Below, one piece after another: positions 1-8,373 of a stretch of DNA of 64,000 nucleotides. A program made the position numbers and the translations under genes. Source of the stretch: Halorussus amylolyticus (GTDB lineage: Archaea > Halobacteriota > Halobacteria > Halobacteriales > Haladaptataceae); the NCBI RefSeq assembly GCF_004143485.2, contig NZ_ML974130.1:232917-296916 (forward strand), read 5' to 3'. How positions within the stretch are numbered: position 1 is the stretch's first letter; the number at the start of each line of letters is the position of its first letter. The notes under the pieces are model-generated. The model saw only the letters and a list, made by a program, of their open reading frames with translations. It did no database searches and was not told the DNA's origin.

Positions 1-313
1 CCTCGCCGTACTGCTCGTCTGCGGTCTGGTGGTGCTGGTGAAGCCGGTACGCTGATCGGAGCCGTTCCTCATCGTTAGTAATCGCCCAGTAAGGGCGCTT
101 GTGCCGTACGAGACCGCGTTCCTTCAGTCGCGAGAGAATCGCACTGACGGCGTCCGTATCCAACTCAAGTTGCTCGGCAATCGTCGCTGCCTTCCACGCA
201 CGGTCGTCGTTCTCATCGAGGAACAACACGATTCGCTCGGTATCGTTCTGCTCCTCGAATTCGTCGTCGCTGGCGTTCTCGAACTCGTCGATATCGATGG
301 TGCCACTCGACAT
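1..313 (-). CDS. Winged-helix (MarR-like) DNA-binding protein, C-terminus cut off by window edge
   Basis: The first 104 codons of a reverse-strand gene, starting at ATG 313. The acidic N-terminus (MSSGTIDIDEFENA) is followed by a winged-helix fold: helices around DDRAWKAATIAEQL and DTDAVSAILSRLKERGLVRHK, then a wing with PYWAIT. From memory of haloarchaeal genomes, very similar proteins sit directly upstream of PemK/MazF-like genes and are annotated MarR or antitoxin-like; the partner would lie outside the window. A DNA-binding regulator role is inferred from the fold; the antitoxin role is a guess. Confidence 0.75.
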   Translation of the reverse strand, partial: MSSGTIDIDEFENASDDEFEEQNDTERIVLFLDENDDRAWKAATIAEQLELDTDAVSAILSRLKERGLVRHKRPYWAITNDEERLRSAYRLHQHHQTADEQYGE

Positions 314-354
314 AGAAGTAGTGTTGGTACCGTTGTTCCATAGCTGTTTGGGAT

Positions 355-368
355 GTTGGCAGTGTTCA
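355..368. repeat. Left 14-nt direct repeat flanking structured repeat copy C
   Basis: The sequence gttggcagtgttca occurs here and again, identically, at 688-701. The pair encloses structured repeat copy C (423-650). Both copies are also preceded at short distance by gtaccgtt. A matched pair around a multicopy element looks like a target-site duplication or a recombination scar. Confidence 0.6.
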
Positions 369-422
369 GATAAGCGCGGTCAACGACCGTTGCGCTCGAT
401 GAATCAATCCCTTGGCCGGCCT

Positions 423-650
423 GGTGGACTGAAAGGGCGAGGTCGGTCACGCTCGCGGTGCTCGCGTGACCTCGGGAGAGCTTCGCTCTCCCGGCGCTCG
501 ACGAACCCCGGCGACGTCTTCGGGAACGAAGTGACCGAAGGCCCGGAAGACGAGCGAAGCGACATCTTCCGGTGTAAGCACGACAGCGACTGAACGGAGC
601 GACGCGCGCAGCGAGCCGCGGGAGTCGAGCGACCGAGGGATTTCGAGGAC
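423..650 (+). repeat. Structured repeat, copy C (long version)
   Basis: It starts with ggtggactgaaaggg and ends with gggatttcgagg, close to the 5' and 3' borders of copies A (27681-27819) and B (31597-31730), which start ggtgggaatgaaagggg and end ggggctttcg. Inside are perfect hairpins: 445-452 with 464-471 (8 bp), 474-481 with 485-492 (8 bp, TTC loop as in the inner hairpins of A and B), and 545-550 with 565-570. There is no credible ORF. It is larger than A and B and may carry extra hairpins or decay. Function unknown. Confidence 0.55.
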
Positions 651-687
651 GTGGTCTCAGTTCCAACACGCCAATCTGAACAGTACC

Positions 688-701
688 GTTGGCAGTGTTC
701 A
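688..701. repeat. Right 14-nt direct repeat flanking structured repeat copy C
   Basis: An exact second copy of the 14-mer at 355-368. The remaining sequence from 702 to 832 shows no ORF with haloarchaeal codon bias and no obvious structure. Confidence 0.6.
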
Positions 702-832
702 AAGTAGCTGATTCCATGCGAAGGCGAAGGTTTGTAGCCAGTTTTCGGCCGAGCGGTGGGTGGTGTGGCGGAAACGGTTAGCGAACTGGCCGGCTTGCGG
801 TTTACCTCTTTGAAAAGACGTTCGACGCCGTC

Positions 833-2074
833 TCACTCGTACCGGAGCGCGTCGATGGGGTCTGTCCGCGCGGCGTTCCACGCCGGGTACAGTCCAGCGA
901 GAACCCCGACGAGCACGCCAACGCCGACCGCGATGGCGAACCACTCCAGCGGGAAGACGAGGCTGAGACCGATGTACTCCGCGGCGGCGTACGCCCCGAG
1001 GACGCCGACCGGCGTGCCCGCGACCGCGCCGAGGACCCCGAGCATCACGGCTTCGAGCAGGAACAACTGGAGCACGTCGCGGTTCTGCGCGCCGACGGCC
1101 TTCATGATGCCGATTTCGCGGGTTCGCTCGGTCACGGAGACGAGCATGATGTTCGCGATGCCGATGGACCCCACCACGAGCGAGATGACCGCGATGCCGG
1201 TCACGAAGTTGGTGAGGGTGTCGAGCAGTTCTTCGAGTTGGTCCACCAGGTCCTGGTCGGTCCGGACCGAGAACTCGTAGTCGCCGGGCGCGAGGCTCGC
1301 GGCGTCCGACTCGTCGGCGAGGTACGCCCGAACCGACTCCTGCACCTCGGCGACCGCGCCGAAGTCGTTGGCGACCACGGTCACGGTGGGGTAGACGCGT
1401 TGGGTTTCGCCGGTCGCGGGACTCTCGATGGTGGTGTCGTAGAAGGGGTCGGTCGGCACGAACACCAGCGGTTGGGAGTCGAACCCCTCGAACGGCCCCC
1501 CGCCCGACGATGAGTTCAGCAGGCCGACCACCTCGGCGTCGGCCGACTCCCCGGAGGCGAGTCGCAGGGTGACCTCGTCGCCGACGGTGGCCTGCGACTC
1601 GAACAGTCGCGCGGCCTGCTCGTTCAACACGACCTCGCGCTCGCCCTGCTCGAACGCCCGACCCGAGACGAACGTCGCCGAGTCGAAGGAGGCGGGCGAG
1701 GTGGCGATGACTTGGCGCTGTGCCACCGTGTCACCCCCGGACGAGACTGCCGCGGTGGGGACGATTCCGCGCGGAACGACCGCCGAGACGCCCGCGACGT
1801 TTCGGAGTTCCGTGAGGTCGCGCTCGGTGAACACCGGCTGAGCGCCCGCGCCCGGCCCGGCGTTCTGCCCCTCTGGACCCGACCAGACGTAGACGTTCGG
1901 CGTGCGCTCGGCTCCGACCTGTCCGAGGATGTCGGCCTGCAGGCTCGCGCCGAGCGTGACGAAGGTGATGACCGCGCCGACGCCGATGATGATGCCGAGC
2001 GTGGTCAGCACCGACCGGAGTTTGTGGCTTCGAATGGCGCGCCAACTGAGTCGGACGCTTTCGAGGAACTCCAT
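833..2074 (-). CDS. ABC transporter permease, MacB/FtsX family
   Basis: 413 aa. An N-terminal membrane helix (SVLTTLGIIIGVGAVITFVTL, residues about 20-45) is followed by a large extracytoplasmic MacB_PCD-like domain (about 45-280) and three C-terminal helices of the FtsX domain ending in AARTDPIDALRYE, the standard tail of this family. MacB-type permeases work as mechanotransmission exporters of lipoproteins or peptides; the substrate here is unknown. Its ATG overlaps the stop of the ATPase gene by one base (TGATG), so the two are translationally coupled and form one exporter. Confidence 0.9.
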   Translation of the reverse strand: MEFLESVRLSWRAIRSHKLRSVLTTLGIIIGVGAVITFVTLGASLQADILGQVGAERTPNVYVWSGPEGQNAGPGAGAQPVFTERDLTELRNVAGVSAVVPRGIVPTAAVSSGGDTVAQRQVIATSPASFDSATFVSGRAFEQGEREVVLNEQAARLFESQATVGDEVTLRLASGESADAEVVGLLNSSSGGGPFEGFDSQPLVFVPTDPFYDTTIESPATGETQRVYPTVTVVANDFGAVAEVQESVRAYLADESDAASLAPGDYEFSVRTDQDLVDQLEELLDTLTNFVTGIAVISLVVGSIGIANIMLVSVTERTREIGIMKAVGAQNRDVLQLFLLEAVMLGVLGAVAGTPVGVLGAYAAAEYIGLSLVFPLEWFAIAVGVGVLVGVLAGLYPAWNAARTDPIDALRYE

Positions 2075-2832
2075 CAGAAGGCTTCGATTTCGACCCGGCG
2101 GGGGGACTCTATCTCCTCGATGCGCTCTATCGTCCCGTCGAGGACGTGAATCACGCGCTCTGCGTGTTCGGCGATGTGGCGCTCGTGGGTCACCATCAGG
2201 ATGGTGTTGCCCTCGTCGTGGAGTCGCTGGAACAGCCCCATGATTTGCCTGCCGGTCTCGCTGTCGAGGTTACCGGTCGGCTCGTCTGCGAGAATGATGG
2301 CGGGGTCGGTTACGAGCGCGCGAGCGATGGCGACCCGCTGGCGCTGGCCGCCCGAGAGCTCGTTCGGCCTGTGGCCGGTCCGGTCGCCGAGTCCGACTTC
2401 GTCGAGGACGCTCTCGGCGTGACTTTTGCGTTTGCTCCGCGAGACGCCCTGAAAGACGAGCGGGAGCGCGACGTTCTCTGCGGCGGTGAGCTTCGGCATG
2501 AGGTTGAACGTCTGGAACACGAAGCCGATTTCGTCGCCCCGGACCCGCGTGCGGTCGCGCTCGGAGAGCGCCGACACCTCCTTGCCGTTGACGAACACCT
2601 GCCCCTCCGAGGCGGTGTCGAGACACCCGATGAGATTCAGGAGCGTGCTCTTGCCCGACCCGCTCGGTCCCATGACCGCGGTGTACGACCCTCGATGAAT
2701 CGAGAGCGAGACACCGTCGAGCGCGTGGACCGGCTCGCCGAGGTAGTACGTCTTTCGCACGTCGCGGAGCGACACCGCGTCCTCGCTGTCGGTCGTCGTC
2801 TCCGGCCCGGCGTCCGAGTGGCTGGCAGCCAT
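2074..2832 (-). CDS. ABC transporter ATP-binding protein, MacB/LolD type
   Basis: 252 aa from ATG 2832 (MAASHSDAG). The frame stays open upstream but that part is not protein-like. The canonical ATPase motifs are present: Walker [11 protein letters not shown]-loop [13 protein letters not shown], signature [15 protein letters not shown], Walker [13 protein letters not shown], and the switch His in [15 protein letters not shown]. It pairs with the downstream permease, with a one-base overlap. The short, single-domain ATPase with a family name pattern [19 protein letters not shown] is typical of MacB/LolD partners. Confidence 0.92.
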   Translation of the reverse strand: MAASHSDAGPETTTDSEDAVSLRDVRKTYYLGEPVHALDGVSLSIHRGSYTAVMGPSGSGKSTLLNLIGCLDTASEGQVFVNGKEVSALSERDRTRVRGDEIGFVFQTFNLMPKLTAAENVALPLVFQGVSRSKRKSHAESVLDEVGLGDRTGHRPNELSGGQRQRVAIARALVTDPAIILADEPTGNLDSETGRQIMGLFQRLHDEGNTILMVTHERHIAEHAERVIHVLDGTIERIEEIESPRRVEIEAF

Positions 2833-2946
2833 TGTCACCCGAGGTACGCGGGGGACGTTCAAAACGGTGGCGTCCGTTGCGGGCGGAAACGTGTCGTTGG
2901 GTCGGGTTCGGCCACACTTTTCACCTCGGAGCGCCCAGTCGCGACC

Positions 2947-3633
2947 ATGAAGACGACCGGCGGAAGCGACCGAGCCAAGCGCGCGGCGGGCGAGAGCGCG
3001 GCCGACGCCGTCGAAGACGGTGCGGTGGTCGGCCTCGGCACCGGCTCGACCGCGGCCCACGCGATTCGCGCCATCGGGCGGGCGGCCGATAGCGGTCTCG
3101 ACGTGCGCGGCGTCCCGACCTCGTTCCAGTCCCGAGAGCTAGCGAAGGAGGCCGGGGTCCCGCTCGTCGCGCTCGACGAGGTGAACGGTGTGGACCTCGC
3201 CATCGACGGCGCGGACCAGTTCTCCGGCCCGCACCTCGTGAAGGGCGGCGGCGCGGCTCACGCCCGCGAGAAGGTGGTCGATGCCGCGGCCGACAGGCTC
3301 CTCGTGGTCGCCGACCCGAGCAAGGCCGCCGGACGGCTCGACCACCCGATTCCGGTCGAGGTGCTCCCCGACGCTCGGACGACCGCGGCCGACGACGTGC
3401 GCGCGCTCGGGGGCGACCCCGCGCTCCGCGAAGCCGAGCGCAAGGACGGCCCGGTCGTGACCGACAACGGGAACCTCGTCCTCGACTGCGCGTTCGGCGA
3501 AATCGACCGACCGGCCGAGCTCGCGGCCGACCTCTCTGCGATTCCGGGCGCGGTCGAACACGGCCTGTTCGTTGGGATGGCCGACGAGATTCACGTCGGC
3601 ACCGACGACGGCGTCGAAGTCAGACGGTTCTGA
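2947..3633 (+). CDS. rpiA: Ribose-5-phosphate isomerase A
   Basis: 228 aa. It interconverts ribose-5-P and ribulose-5-P for nucleotide synthesis. The phosphate loop [12 protein letters not shown] is near residue 30. The active-site block IDGADQ holds the DxxD pair, and [13 protein letters not shown] supplies the catalytic Lys and Glu of RpiA. DGADQ replaces the commoner DGADE, a conservative variation. Start is ATG 2947; the frame extends far upstream, antisense to the ABC ATPase, and that part is rejected. It is divergent from the ABC operon with about 115 bp between. gnd (37456-38361) is another pentose-phosphate gene in this window. Confidence 0.95.
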   Translation: MKTTGGSDRAKRAAGESAADAVEDGAVVGLGTGSTAAHAIRAIGRAADSGLDVRGVPTSFQSRELAKEAGVPLVALDEVNGVDLAIDGADQFSGPHLVKGGGAAHAREKVVDAAADRLLVVADPSKAAGRLDHPIPVEVLPDARTTAADDVRALGGDPALREAERKDGPVVTDNGNLVLDCAFGEIDRPAELAADLSAIPGAVEHGLFVGMADEIHVGTDDGVEVRRF

Positions 3634-3670
3634 GGACGGGGTTCTGGAGCGTTCGGCGCGAACGAGATTC

Positions 3671-3703
3671 CGACGGCTTCGCGCTGCGAGCGCGAAGCCG
3701 TCG
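3671..3703. terminator. 14-bp hairpin downstream of rpiA
   Basis: Arms 3671-3684 and 3690-3703 are perfectly complementary (14 bp, 5-nt loop). The hairpin lies between the converging rpiA and the histone-fold gene and could end or protect transcripts from either side. Confidence 0.5.
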
Positions 3704-3747
3704 GCTGTGCGACGTGGCGTCGATAAAATAAAAGCGGGTAGTCCAGT

Positions 3748-3915
3748 TTACAGGTCGCGCGGCTGGACGGTCTTTCGGTCGTTGGCCTCGGCGCGGCGGG
3801 CCGCGTCGTCGAGGATGTCTTCGACGCGCTCGTCGAGTGCGTCGTAGAAGTCCGACGCCACGTTCTTGTCGTCCAGTGCGTCCTTGACAGCGGCTTTGAC
3901 GATGAGGTCTGCCAT
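3748..3915 (-). CDS. Small histone-fold protein (DUF1931-like)
   Basis: 55 aa: MADLIVKAAVKDALDD, then helices KNVASDFYDALDERVEDIL and DDAARRAEANDRKTVQPRDL. The alternation and the closing K-T-V-x-P-R-D-L are the signature of the histone fold; haloarchaeal relatives are annotated DUF1931 or histone-like. A role in DNA or protein binding is inferred from the fold. It is too short for a full doublet histone and would act as a homodimer. A TATA-like gctttatta at about 3943-3951, read on this strand, sits about 30 bp upstream of the ATG and fits a leaderless mRNA. Confidence 0.82.
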   Translation of the reverse strand: MADLIVKAAVKDALDDKNVASDFYDALDERVEDILDDAARRAEANDRKTVQPRDL

Positions 3916-4017
3916 ACGAGTTGGAGTTTCCGCCGACTCCTAATAAAGCTTCCCAAATTCGAATGCGAACGGCGGCACGTGGCGTGGTCCACCGACATCT
4001 ACGCAGGTGGCCGAAAA

Positions 4018-4026
4018 CTATAAATA
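4018..4026 (+). promoter_or_regulatory. TATA box for larB
   Basis: The sequence ctataaata sits in an A-rich context preceded by gaaaa (BRE-like). Transcription would begin near 4050, leaving a leader of about 60 nt before ATG 4108. Confidence 0.55.
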
Positions 4027-4107
4027 CGAGTCAGTTGTGTGCCGTCCGGTCGAACTCGCGGACTCGGAGTCGCAGGGTAGGAATACGTAGAGCGTCCACA
4101 CCCCAGT

Positions 4108-4890
4108 ATGCGTGAACTACTCGAAGCAGTCGCGACGGGAGAGGTGAGCGTCGAGGAGGCCGAGGCGTCGCTCGCGGGCTACGCCACCGGAGAGGCCGGA
4201 CGATTCGACGCGGCGCGCGAGACGCGCCGCGGCGTCCCCGAGGCGATTCTAGGCGACGGCAAGACGCCCGAGGAAGTCGGGGCGCTCGCCGCTACCGCGG
4301 TCGAGACCACCGGCCGGGCAATCGCGACCCGGACCGACGCCGACCACCAGGCCGCGGTCCGCGACCGCCTCGCGACCGACTTCCCGAACGCCGAGGTGAC
4401 GGTCCACGACCGGTCGGGCGTGGTCGTGGCTCACGCCCCCTCGTTCGAGACTCCCGACGTCGATGCCACGGTCGGCGTGGTGACTGCGGGCACGAGCGAC
4501 GCGGTTCCGGCGGGCGAGGCCGCTGTCATCGCCGCCGAGATGGGCGCGACCGTCGAGCGCGTCGAGGACGTGGGCGTGGCCGCGCTGACCCGCATCGTGG
4601 ACCAACTCGACGGCCTCAGAGACGCCGACGTGCTGGTGGTGGCGGCGGGCCGGGAGGGCGCGCTCCCGACCGTCGTCGCTGGCTTGGTAGACACGCCCGT
4701 CGTCGGCCTGCCGGTCTCGACTGGCTACGGCCACGGCGGCGACGGCGAGGCCGCGCTCTCGGGGATGTTGCAGTCCTGTACCGTCCTGTCGGTCGTGAAC
4801 GTCGATGCCGGATTCGTGGCCGGCGCACAGGCCGGACTCGTCGCTCGTGCCGTCGGCGCGAAGTCTCGGGAGGGCGCGGGCGACGAGTGA
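4108..4890 (+). CDS. larB: LarB, nickel-pincer cofactor biosynthesis carboxylase/hydrolase
   Basis: 260 aa, the usual LarB length. LarB, a PurE-like enzyme, carboxylates the pyridinium ring of nicotinic acid adenine dinucleotide and hydrolyses the phosphoanhydride in the first step towards the lactate-racemase nickel pincer. The N-terminal helical part (residues 1-90, RELLEAVATGEVSVEEAE) is followed by the PurE-like core with GVVTAGTSDAVPAGEAA, VVAAGREGALPTVVAGL and PVVGLPVSTGYGHGGDGEAALSGMLQSC. larC, larE and larA are not in the window, so the pathway must be split or the target enzyme lies elsewhere. Confidence 0.92.
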   Translation: MRELLEAVATGEVSVEEAEASLAGYATGEAGRFDAARETRRGVPEAILGDGKTPEEVGALAATAVETTGRAIATRTDADHQAAVRDRLATDFPNAEVTVHDRSGVVVAHAPSFETPDVDATVGVVTAGTSDAVPAGEAAVIAAEMGATVERVEDVGVAALTRIVDQLDGLRDADVLVVAAGREGALPTVVAGLVDTPVVGLPVSTGYGHGGDGEAALSGMLQSCTVLSVVNVDAGFVAGAQAGLVARAVGAKSREGAGDE

Positions 4891-5088
4891 GTCGCCGACG
4901 GTTCGAGCGCGCGATTGTACTCCAGTGAGACGGTCTCGCCGGTCCGCGCCTCGCCGCGCACCCGGCAGGAGTTCTGATTCAACAAAAATTACTTTCTACT
5001 CTAAAAAATTGGCGTCGGTTTTTGGAAGCACTTTTGGTGATGGGGGACAAAGATTTGGACACTGGCAGTGTCCCTGCCAGTTGTGAAC

Positions 5089-5238
5089 ATGCCAAAGTGT
5101 GACCACTGTGGCGCGCACGTCTCCGAACGGTTCGCACGGGTGTTCGCCGACGCGAACGGCCACGTCAGAGCGTGTCCGGGCTGTTCGGCGAACGCTGGAA
5201 TCGCAGAGGCCGCGCGTCAACGCGCGAGAAACGCATAG
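5089..5238 (+). CDS. 49-aa zinc-ribbon protein (DUF7563-like)
   Basis: MPKCDHCGAHVSERFARVFA is followed by a turn with ACPGCSANAGIAEAAR. There are two CxxC pairs about 25 residues apart (C4/C7 and C29/C32), a one-zinc knuckle. Such peptides are frequent in haloarchaea and often annotated DUF7563; no function is established here. It ends about 60 bp before the likely start of the GIY-YIG gene, so the two may be co-transcribed. Confidence 0.75.
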   Translation: MPKCDHCGAHVSERFARVFADANGHVRACPGCSANAGIAEAARQRARNA

Positions 5239-5297
5239 TCCACCTACTCGGGCGGGAAACCGAAGGACTGAACCACACCGCGCGAAGCCTGTCAGGC

Positions 5298-5546
5298 GTG
5301 ACGGTCCACTGGGTGTACGTCATCGAATGTGACGACGGCAGCTTTTATACGGGCTACACGACCGACGTACAGCGCCGGGTCCGCGAACACGACCGCGGCG
5401 AGGGCGCGAAGTACACCCGCGGGCGCACGCCGGTCGAACTCGTTCACACCGAGCGATTCGACTCGAAATCCGCGGCGATGTCTCGGGAGTACGAACTCAA
5501 ACAGCTCTCGCGCCCGGAGAAAGAGCGAGTAGTCGCCGACGAGTAG
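5298..5546 (+). CDS. GIY-YIG nuclease superfamily protein (YhbQ-like)
   Basis: 82 aa from GTG 5298. WVYVIECDDGSFYTGYTTDVQRRVREH matches the single-domain GIY-YIG pattern (here VYV...YTG), with the catalytic Arg in RRVREH and a C-terminal Glu in SREYELKQLSRPEK. The length equals that of stand-alone YhbQ proteins, structure-selective endonucleases of unknown cellular role. The frame extends upstream to GTG 5172, but that region overlaps the zinc-ribbon gene and has no family match, so GTG 5298 is preferred. Confidence 0.85.
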   Translation: MTVHWVYVIECDDGSFYTGYTTDVQRRVREHDRGEGAKYTRGRTPVELVHTERFDSKSAAMSREYELKQLSRPEKERVVADE

Positions 5547-5621
5547 CCGGACGGCTACTCGTCGGCTTCGGCCCTCGGCGCGCTCAGTCCCTTCCTGCGC
5601 TCGGCTCCTCGTTGTTCGCGG

Positions 5622-6191
5622 CTAATCGTCGGCTTCGGCCCGCTCGGAGGAGATGCGAGGCTCGATGAACGCGTACTCCACCATCTGCTCGCCGAGCTTT
5701 CGCACCCGGTCTTTGATGCCCTCGTCCACGATTTCGCCGTCCTCGATTTTGTCGCGGGCGTTTCGGATGCCGACCTGATGGGGGAGGACCCACGCATGCA
5801 CGCCGCGGGCGGTCACGCGCATGTGGTCGAGCGTGCTCCCGAACGACCCGCCACCGGCCGAGACCAGCAGGCCAACCGTGGTGTCCTCGTACTCGTCCCA
5901 CCCGCAGTAGTCGTGGACGTTCCGGAACGCCGCGGAGTACGACCCGTGGTAGACCGGGCTTCCCCAGATGACCGAGTCCGCCTCCCGAATCTCGCGCTTG
6001 AATTCGGTCGCTTCGGGCGGTTCGTCCTCGTCGGGGTCGAACATCGGGAGGTCGTACTCGCGCACGTCGAGGAGTTCGGTCTCGGCACCTTCGGCTTCGG
6101 CGGCGTCGAGCGCGTGGCGGAGGGCGGTTCGGGTGTAGCTTCCGTCGCGCATGCTCCCCGCGAGCGCGACGACGGTCGGCGTGGATTCCAT
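5622..6191 (-). CDS. NADPH-dependent FMN reductase family protein
   Basis: 189 aa, flavodoxin-like fold. VVALAGSMRDGSYTRTALRHAL is the FMN phosphate loop (GSxRxxSxT type), DSVIWGSPVYHGSYSAAFRNVHDY the central flavin contact, and VSAGGGSFGSTLDHMRV the third loop. Members reduce FMN, quinones, azo dyes or chromate with NAD(P)H; the physiological substrate cannot be read from sequence. It is a single-gene unit, and its ATG is preceded by an AT-rich stretch (6235-6260). Confidence 0.88.
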   Translation of the reverse strand: MESTPTVVALAGSMRDGSYTRTALRHALDAAEAEGAETELLDVREYDLPMFDPDEDEPPEATEFKREIREADSVIWGSPVYHGSYSAAFRNVHDYCGWDEYEDTTVGLLVSAGGGSFGSTLDHMRVTARGVHAWVLPHQVGIRNARDKIEDGEIVDEGIKDRVRKLGEQMVEYAFIEPRISSERAEADD

Positions 6192-6273
6192 TACTCGGTG
6201 AGTAGGCCCTGACGACGAAAACCCTTTCCGGAACCCGATTTTTGTAAAAATCTAGATACAAACCGGACGAACG

Positions 6274-7587
6274 TCAACGGCGCTCTGTCCGCACGGGCAC
6301 CTCGCCCTTCGGTTGGAGCGTGACCGCCGCCGAGAGGTCGAGGTCGTCGTAGCGTCGGTCGAACGTCCAGTCGCGGGCCACCGTGGCGACCGCGAGTTGG
6401 GCCTCCACCATGGCGAACTGCCGACCGATGCACCGGCGGGGGCCGCCACCGAACGGAAAGTAGGCGTACTCGGGTCGGTCGCGGTCGGCTTCCAGCCACC
6501 GCTCCGGTCGGAACGCCTCGGGGTCGTCCCAGAATCGGTCGTCACGGTGGAGGACCCACGTCGGCAGGACGAGAAGCGACCCCTCCGGCACCGCGTAGTC
6601 ACCGAACGTCACGTCCTTGGCGGGTTCGCGTCGAATTTCGTGGGCTGGCGGGTAGAGGCGCATCGCCTCCTTCACGACGGCGTCGACGTACTCGAACTCG
6701 AATACGTCCTCGACTGTCGGCCGCCCGTCCACGACCTCGTCGAGTTCCTCGCGGAGTCGCGCCTCCGCGTCGGGGTTCCGCGACAGGAGGTCCCAGACGT
6801 ACGTCAGCGTGAGCGCGGTAGTCTCGTGACCCGCGAAGAGGAAGGTCAGCATCTCGTCGCGTATCTGCTCGTCGTCCATCCCCGCGTCCGCGTCCAGCAA
6901 CATCGACAGCAGGTCCTCGCGGTCGGCGTCACCGCGCCGACGCTCGTCGAGAATGTCGTAGACCTGCGCTTCGAGGTGGTCCTTGGCGCGGTTCGCCCGC
7001 CGGAGGAAGGGGACGGGCGCCCAGTCGGGCGCGAGGAACGTCACCGGCTGGTTCCGGGGCCGGAGGGGTTCCTGCATCGCCTCAACCGCGTCGTAGATGC
7101 CTCGTGCTTCGAGGTCGATGTCCTCGCCGAACATCGCCTCGACCAGTATCTCCAGTGTCGTGCGCATCATCTCCTCGCGTAGGTCCACGGTCCCGCCGTC
7201 GCGCCAGCGCTCGACGGTGTCCTCCGTCCGCGACACCATGATGTCCGCGTAGTTGCGGATGTGGCTCATGTAGAACGCCGGCTGAATGGCCTCGTGCTGG
7301 CGTTCCCAACGGTCGCCCTCGCTGGTGAGGAGGCCGTCGCCGACGATTTCCCGGAGCCTGTCGGTGCTGTCGTCGTGCTTCGGGAAGGTGTCGGTGTCCT
7401 CCAGCACCCGCTTCACGTCGTCGGGGTCGGTCAACATGTAGGCGTCCCAGCCGATTATCTCGTAGTTGACGACCCGGCCGTACTCGTCGGCGCATCGCTC
7501 CCGGAAGTCGCAGGGGTCGCGGGCCCACTGGTGGGTGTTGCCGACCACGGGCAGGCCGCGCGGTCCCGGTGGCGTTTGCGTCGTCAT
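6274..7587 (-). CDS. Cytochrome P450
   Basis: 437 aa, a soluble archaeal or bacterial class P450 that lacks a membrane anchor. It starts [24 protein letters not shown] with the proline-rich hinge. The I-helix oxygen-binding motif is [10 protein letters not shown], the K-helix ExxR is KEAMRLYPP, and the haem loop [17 protein letters not shown] carries the thiolate Cys. Substrate unknown. Start ATG 7587 is chosen because the 32 upstream in-frame residues are not conserved-looking and overlap the promoter of the divergent regulator. The next gene (7671, opposite strand) is a Bat-type regulator and an obvious candidate controller. Confidence 0.95.
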   Translation of the reverse strand: MTTQTPPGPRGLPVVGNTHQWARDPCDFRERCADEYGRVVNYEIIGWDAYMLTDPDDVKRVLEDTDTFPKHDDSTDRLREIVGDGLLTSEGDRWERQHEAIQPAFYMSHIRNYADIMVSRTEDTVERWRDGGTVDLREEMMRTTLEILVEAMFGEDIDLEARGIYDAVEAMQEPLRPRNQPVTFLAPDWAPVPFLRRANRAKDHLEAQVYDILDERRRGDADREDLLSMLLDADAGMDDEQIRDEMLTFLFAGHETTALTLTYVWDLLSRNPDAEARLREELDEVVDGRPTVEDVFEFEYVDAVVKEAMRLYPPAHEIRREPAKDVTFGDYAVPEGSLLVLPTWVLHRDDRFWDDPEAFRPERWLEADRDRPEYAYFPFGGGPRRCIGRQFAMVEAQLAVATVARDWTFDRRYDDLDLSAAVTLQPKGEVPVRTERR

Positions 7588-7641
7588 ACGTAACGATAGG
7601 GACCGGTCGGCCCTGACTCTACTGCCGCGAATCCACGGCTT

Positions 7642-7649
7642 CTTTATAA
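7642..7649 (+). promoter_or_regulatory. TATA box of the Bat-type regulator
   Basis: The sequence ctttataa lies 22-29 bp before ATG 7671, the geometry of leaderless haloarchaeal transcripts. It lies in the 83-bp region shared with the divergent P450 gene. Confidence 0.6.
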
Positions 7650-7670
7650 GTGACAAGCGTACGCCGAGGC

Positions 7671-8330
7671 ATGCGGTACGCACGAGTCCGAGTCACGCCG
7701 ACCGAGGGCGCGGGCGAACACCCGCTCGGCGAGCGCCTCGCGGAGGTCGAGGGCGTCACGCGCGAGCGAATCCATCGCTTCGAGTTACTGGACGACGGCA
7801 CCGGCCTGTTGCTCGCCGAAGCGAGCGGCGACCAGGACCGCTACGAGCGACTCCTCGACGAGAGCGAGTTCGTCCACGATTACGCCGTCACCGGGGAGGA
7901 GGGTAGCTGGTACGCCTACGTCCACTTCGAGCCGAACGACCGAATCAGACGCACGCTGACCGCGCTCCGCGACTCGGAACTGATGATAGAGATGCCCATC
8001 GAGGCGCTTCCGGGCGGGACGCGCGAGATGACCTTCGTCGGTGACGAGGGCGCGTTCACCGATGCGATACCAGCCGACACCGACGCCTACGAGGTCGAAC
8101 TGCTCGAGACCGGCGAGCGCCCGCCGCGAGCAGACGACCTGTTCGCCCGCCTCACCGAGCGCCAGCGGGAGGTGTTGGAGGTCGCGCTCGAACTGGGCTA
8201 CTACGAGGACCCGCGGCGGGCGACCCACGAGGACCTCGCCGGCGAACTCGGCGTGTCGCCCGGCACGGTGGGCGAACACCTCCGAAAGATAGAGTCGCGG
8301 GTGTTTGGACAGTTCGCCCGCGGGCGGTGA
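7671..8330 (+). CDS. Bat-type helix-turn-helix transcriptional regulator
   Basis: 219 aa from ATG 7671. The N-terminal about 140 residues form a haloarchaeal sensor-like domain with no cofactor motif I recognise. The C-terminus has the HTH_10 (bacterio-opsin activator) domain: LFARLTERQREVLEVALELGYY, PRRATHEDLAGELGVSPGTVGEHLRKIESRVF, where the TxxxxxEHLRxxE helix is the recognition helix. It is divergent from the P450 gene, so local regulation is likely. A T-run (8343-8348) follows the stop. Confidence 0.88.
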   Translation: MRYARVRVTPTEGAGEHPLGERLAEVEGVTRERIHRFELLDDGTGLLLAEASGDQDRYERLLDESEFVHDYAVTGEEGSWYAYVHFEPNDRIRRTLTALRDSELMIEMPIEALPGGTREMTFVGDEGAFTDAIPADTDAYEVELLETGERPPRADDLFARLTERQREVLEVALELGYYEDPRRATHEDLAGELGVSPGTVGEHLRKIESRVFGQFARGR

Positions 8331-8373
8331 CGCACGCGGTGGTTTTTTCGCCGGGGGAAGCGATTGGCCGGAT

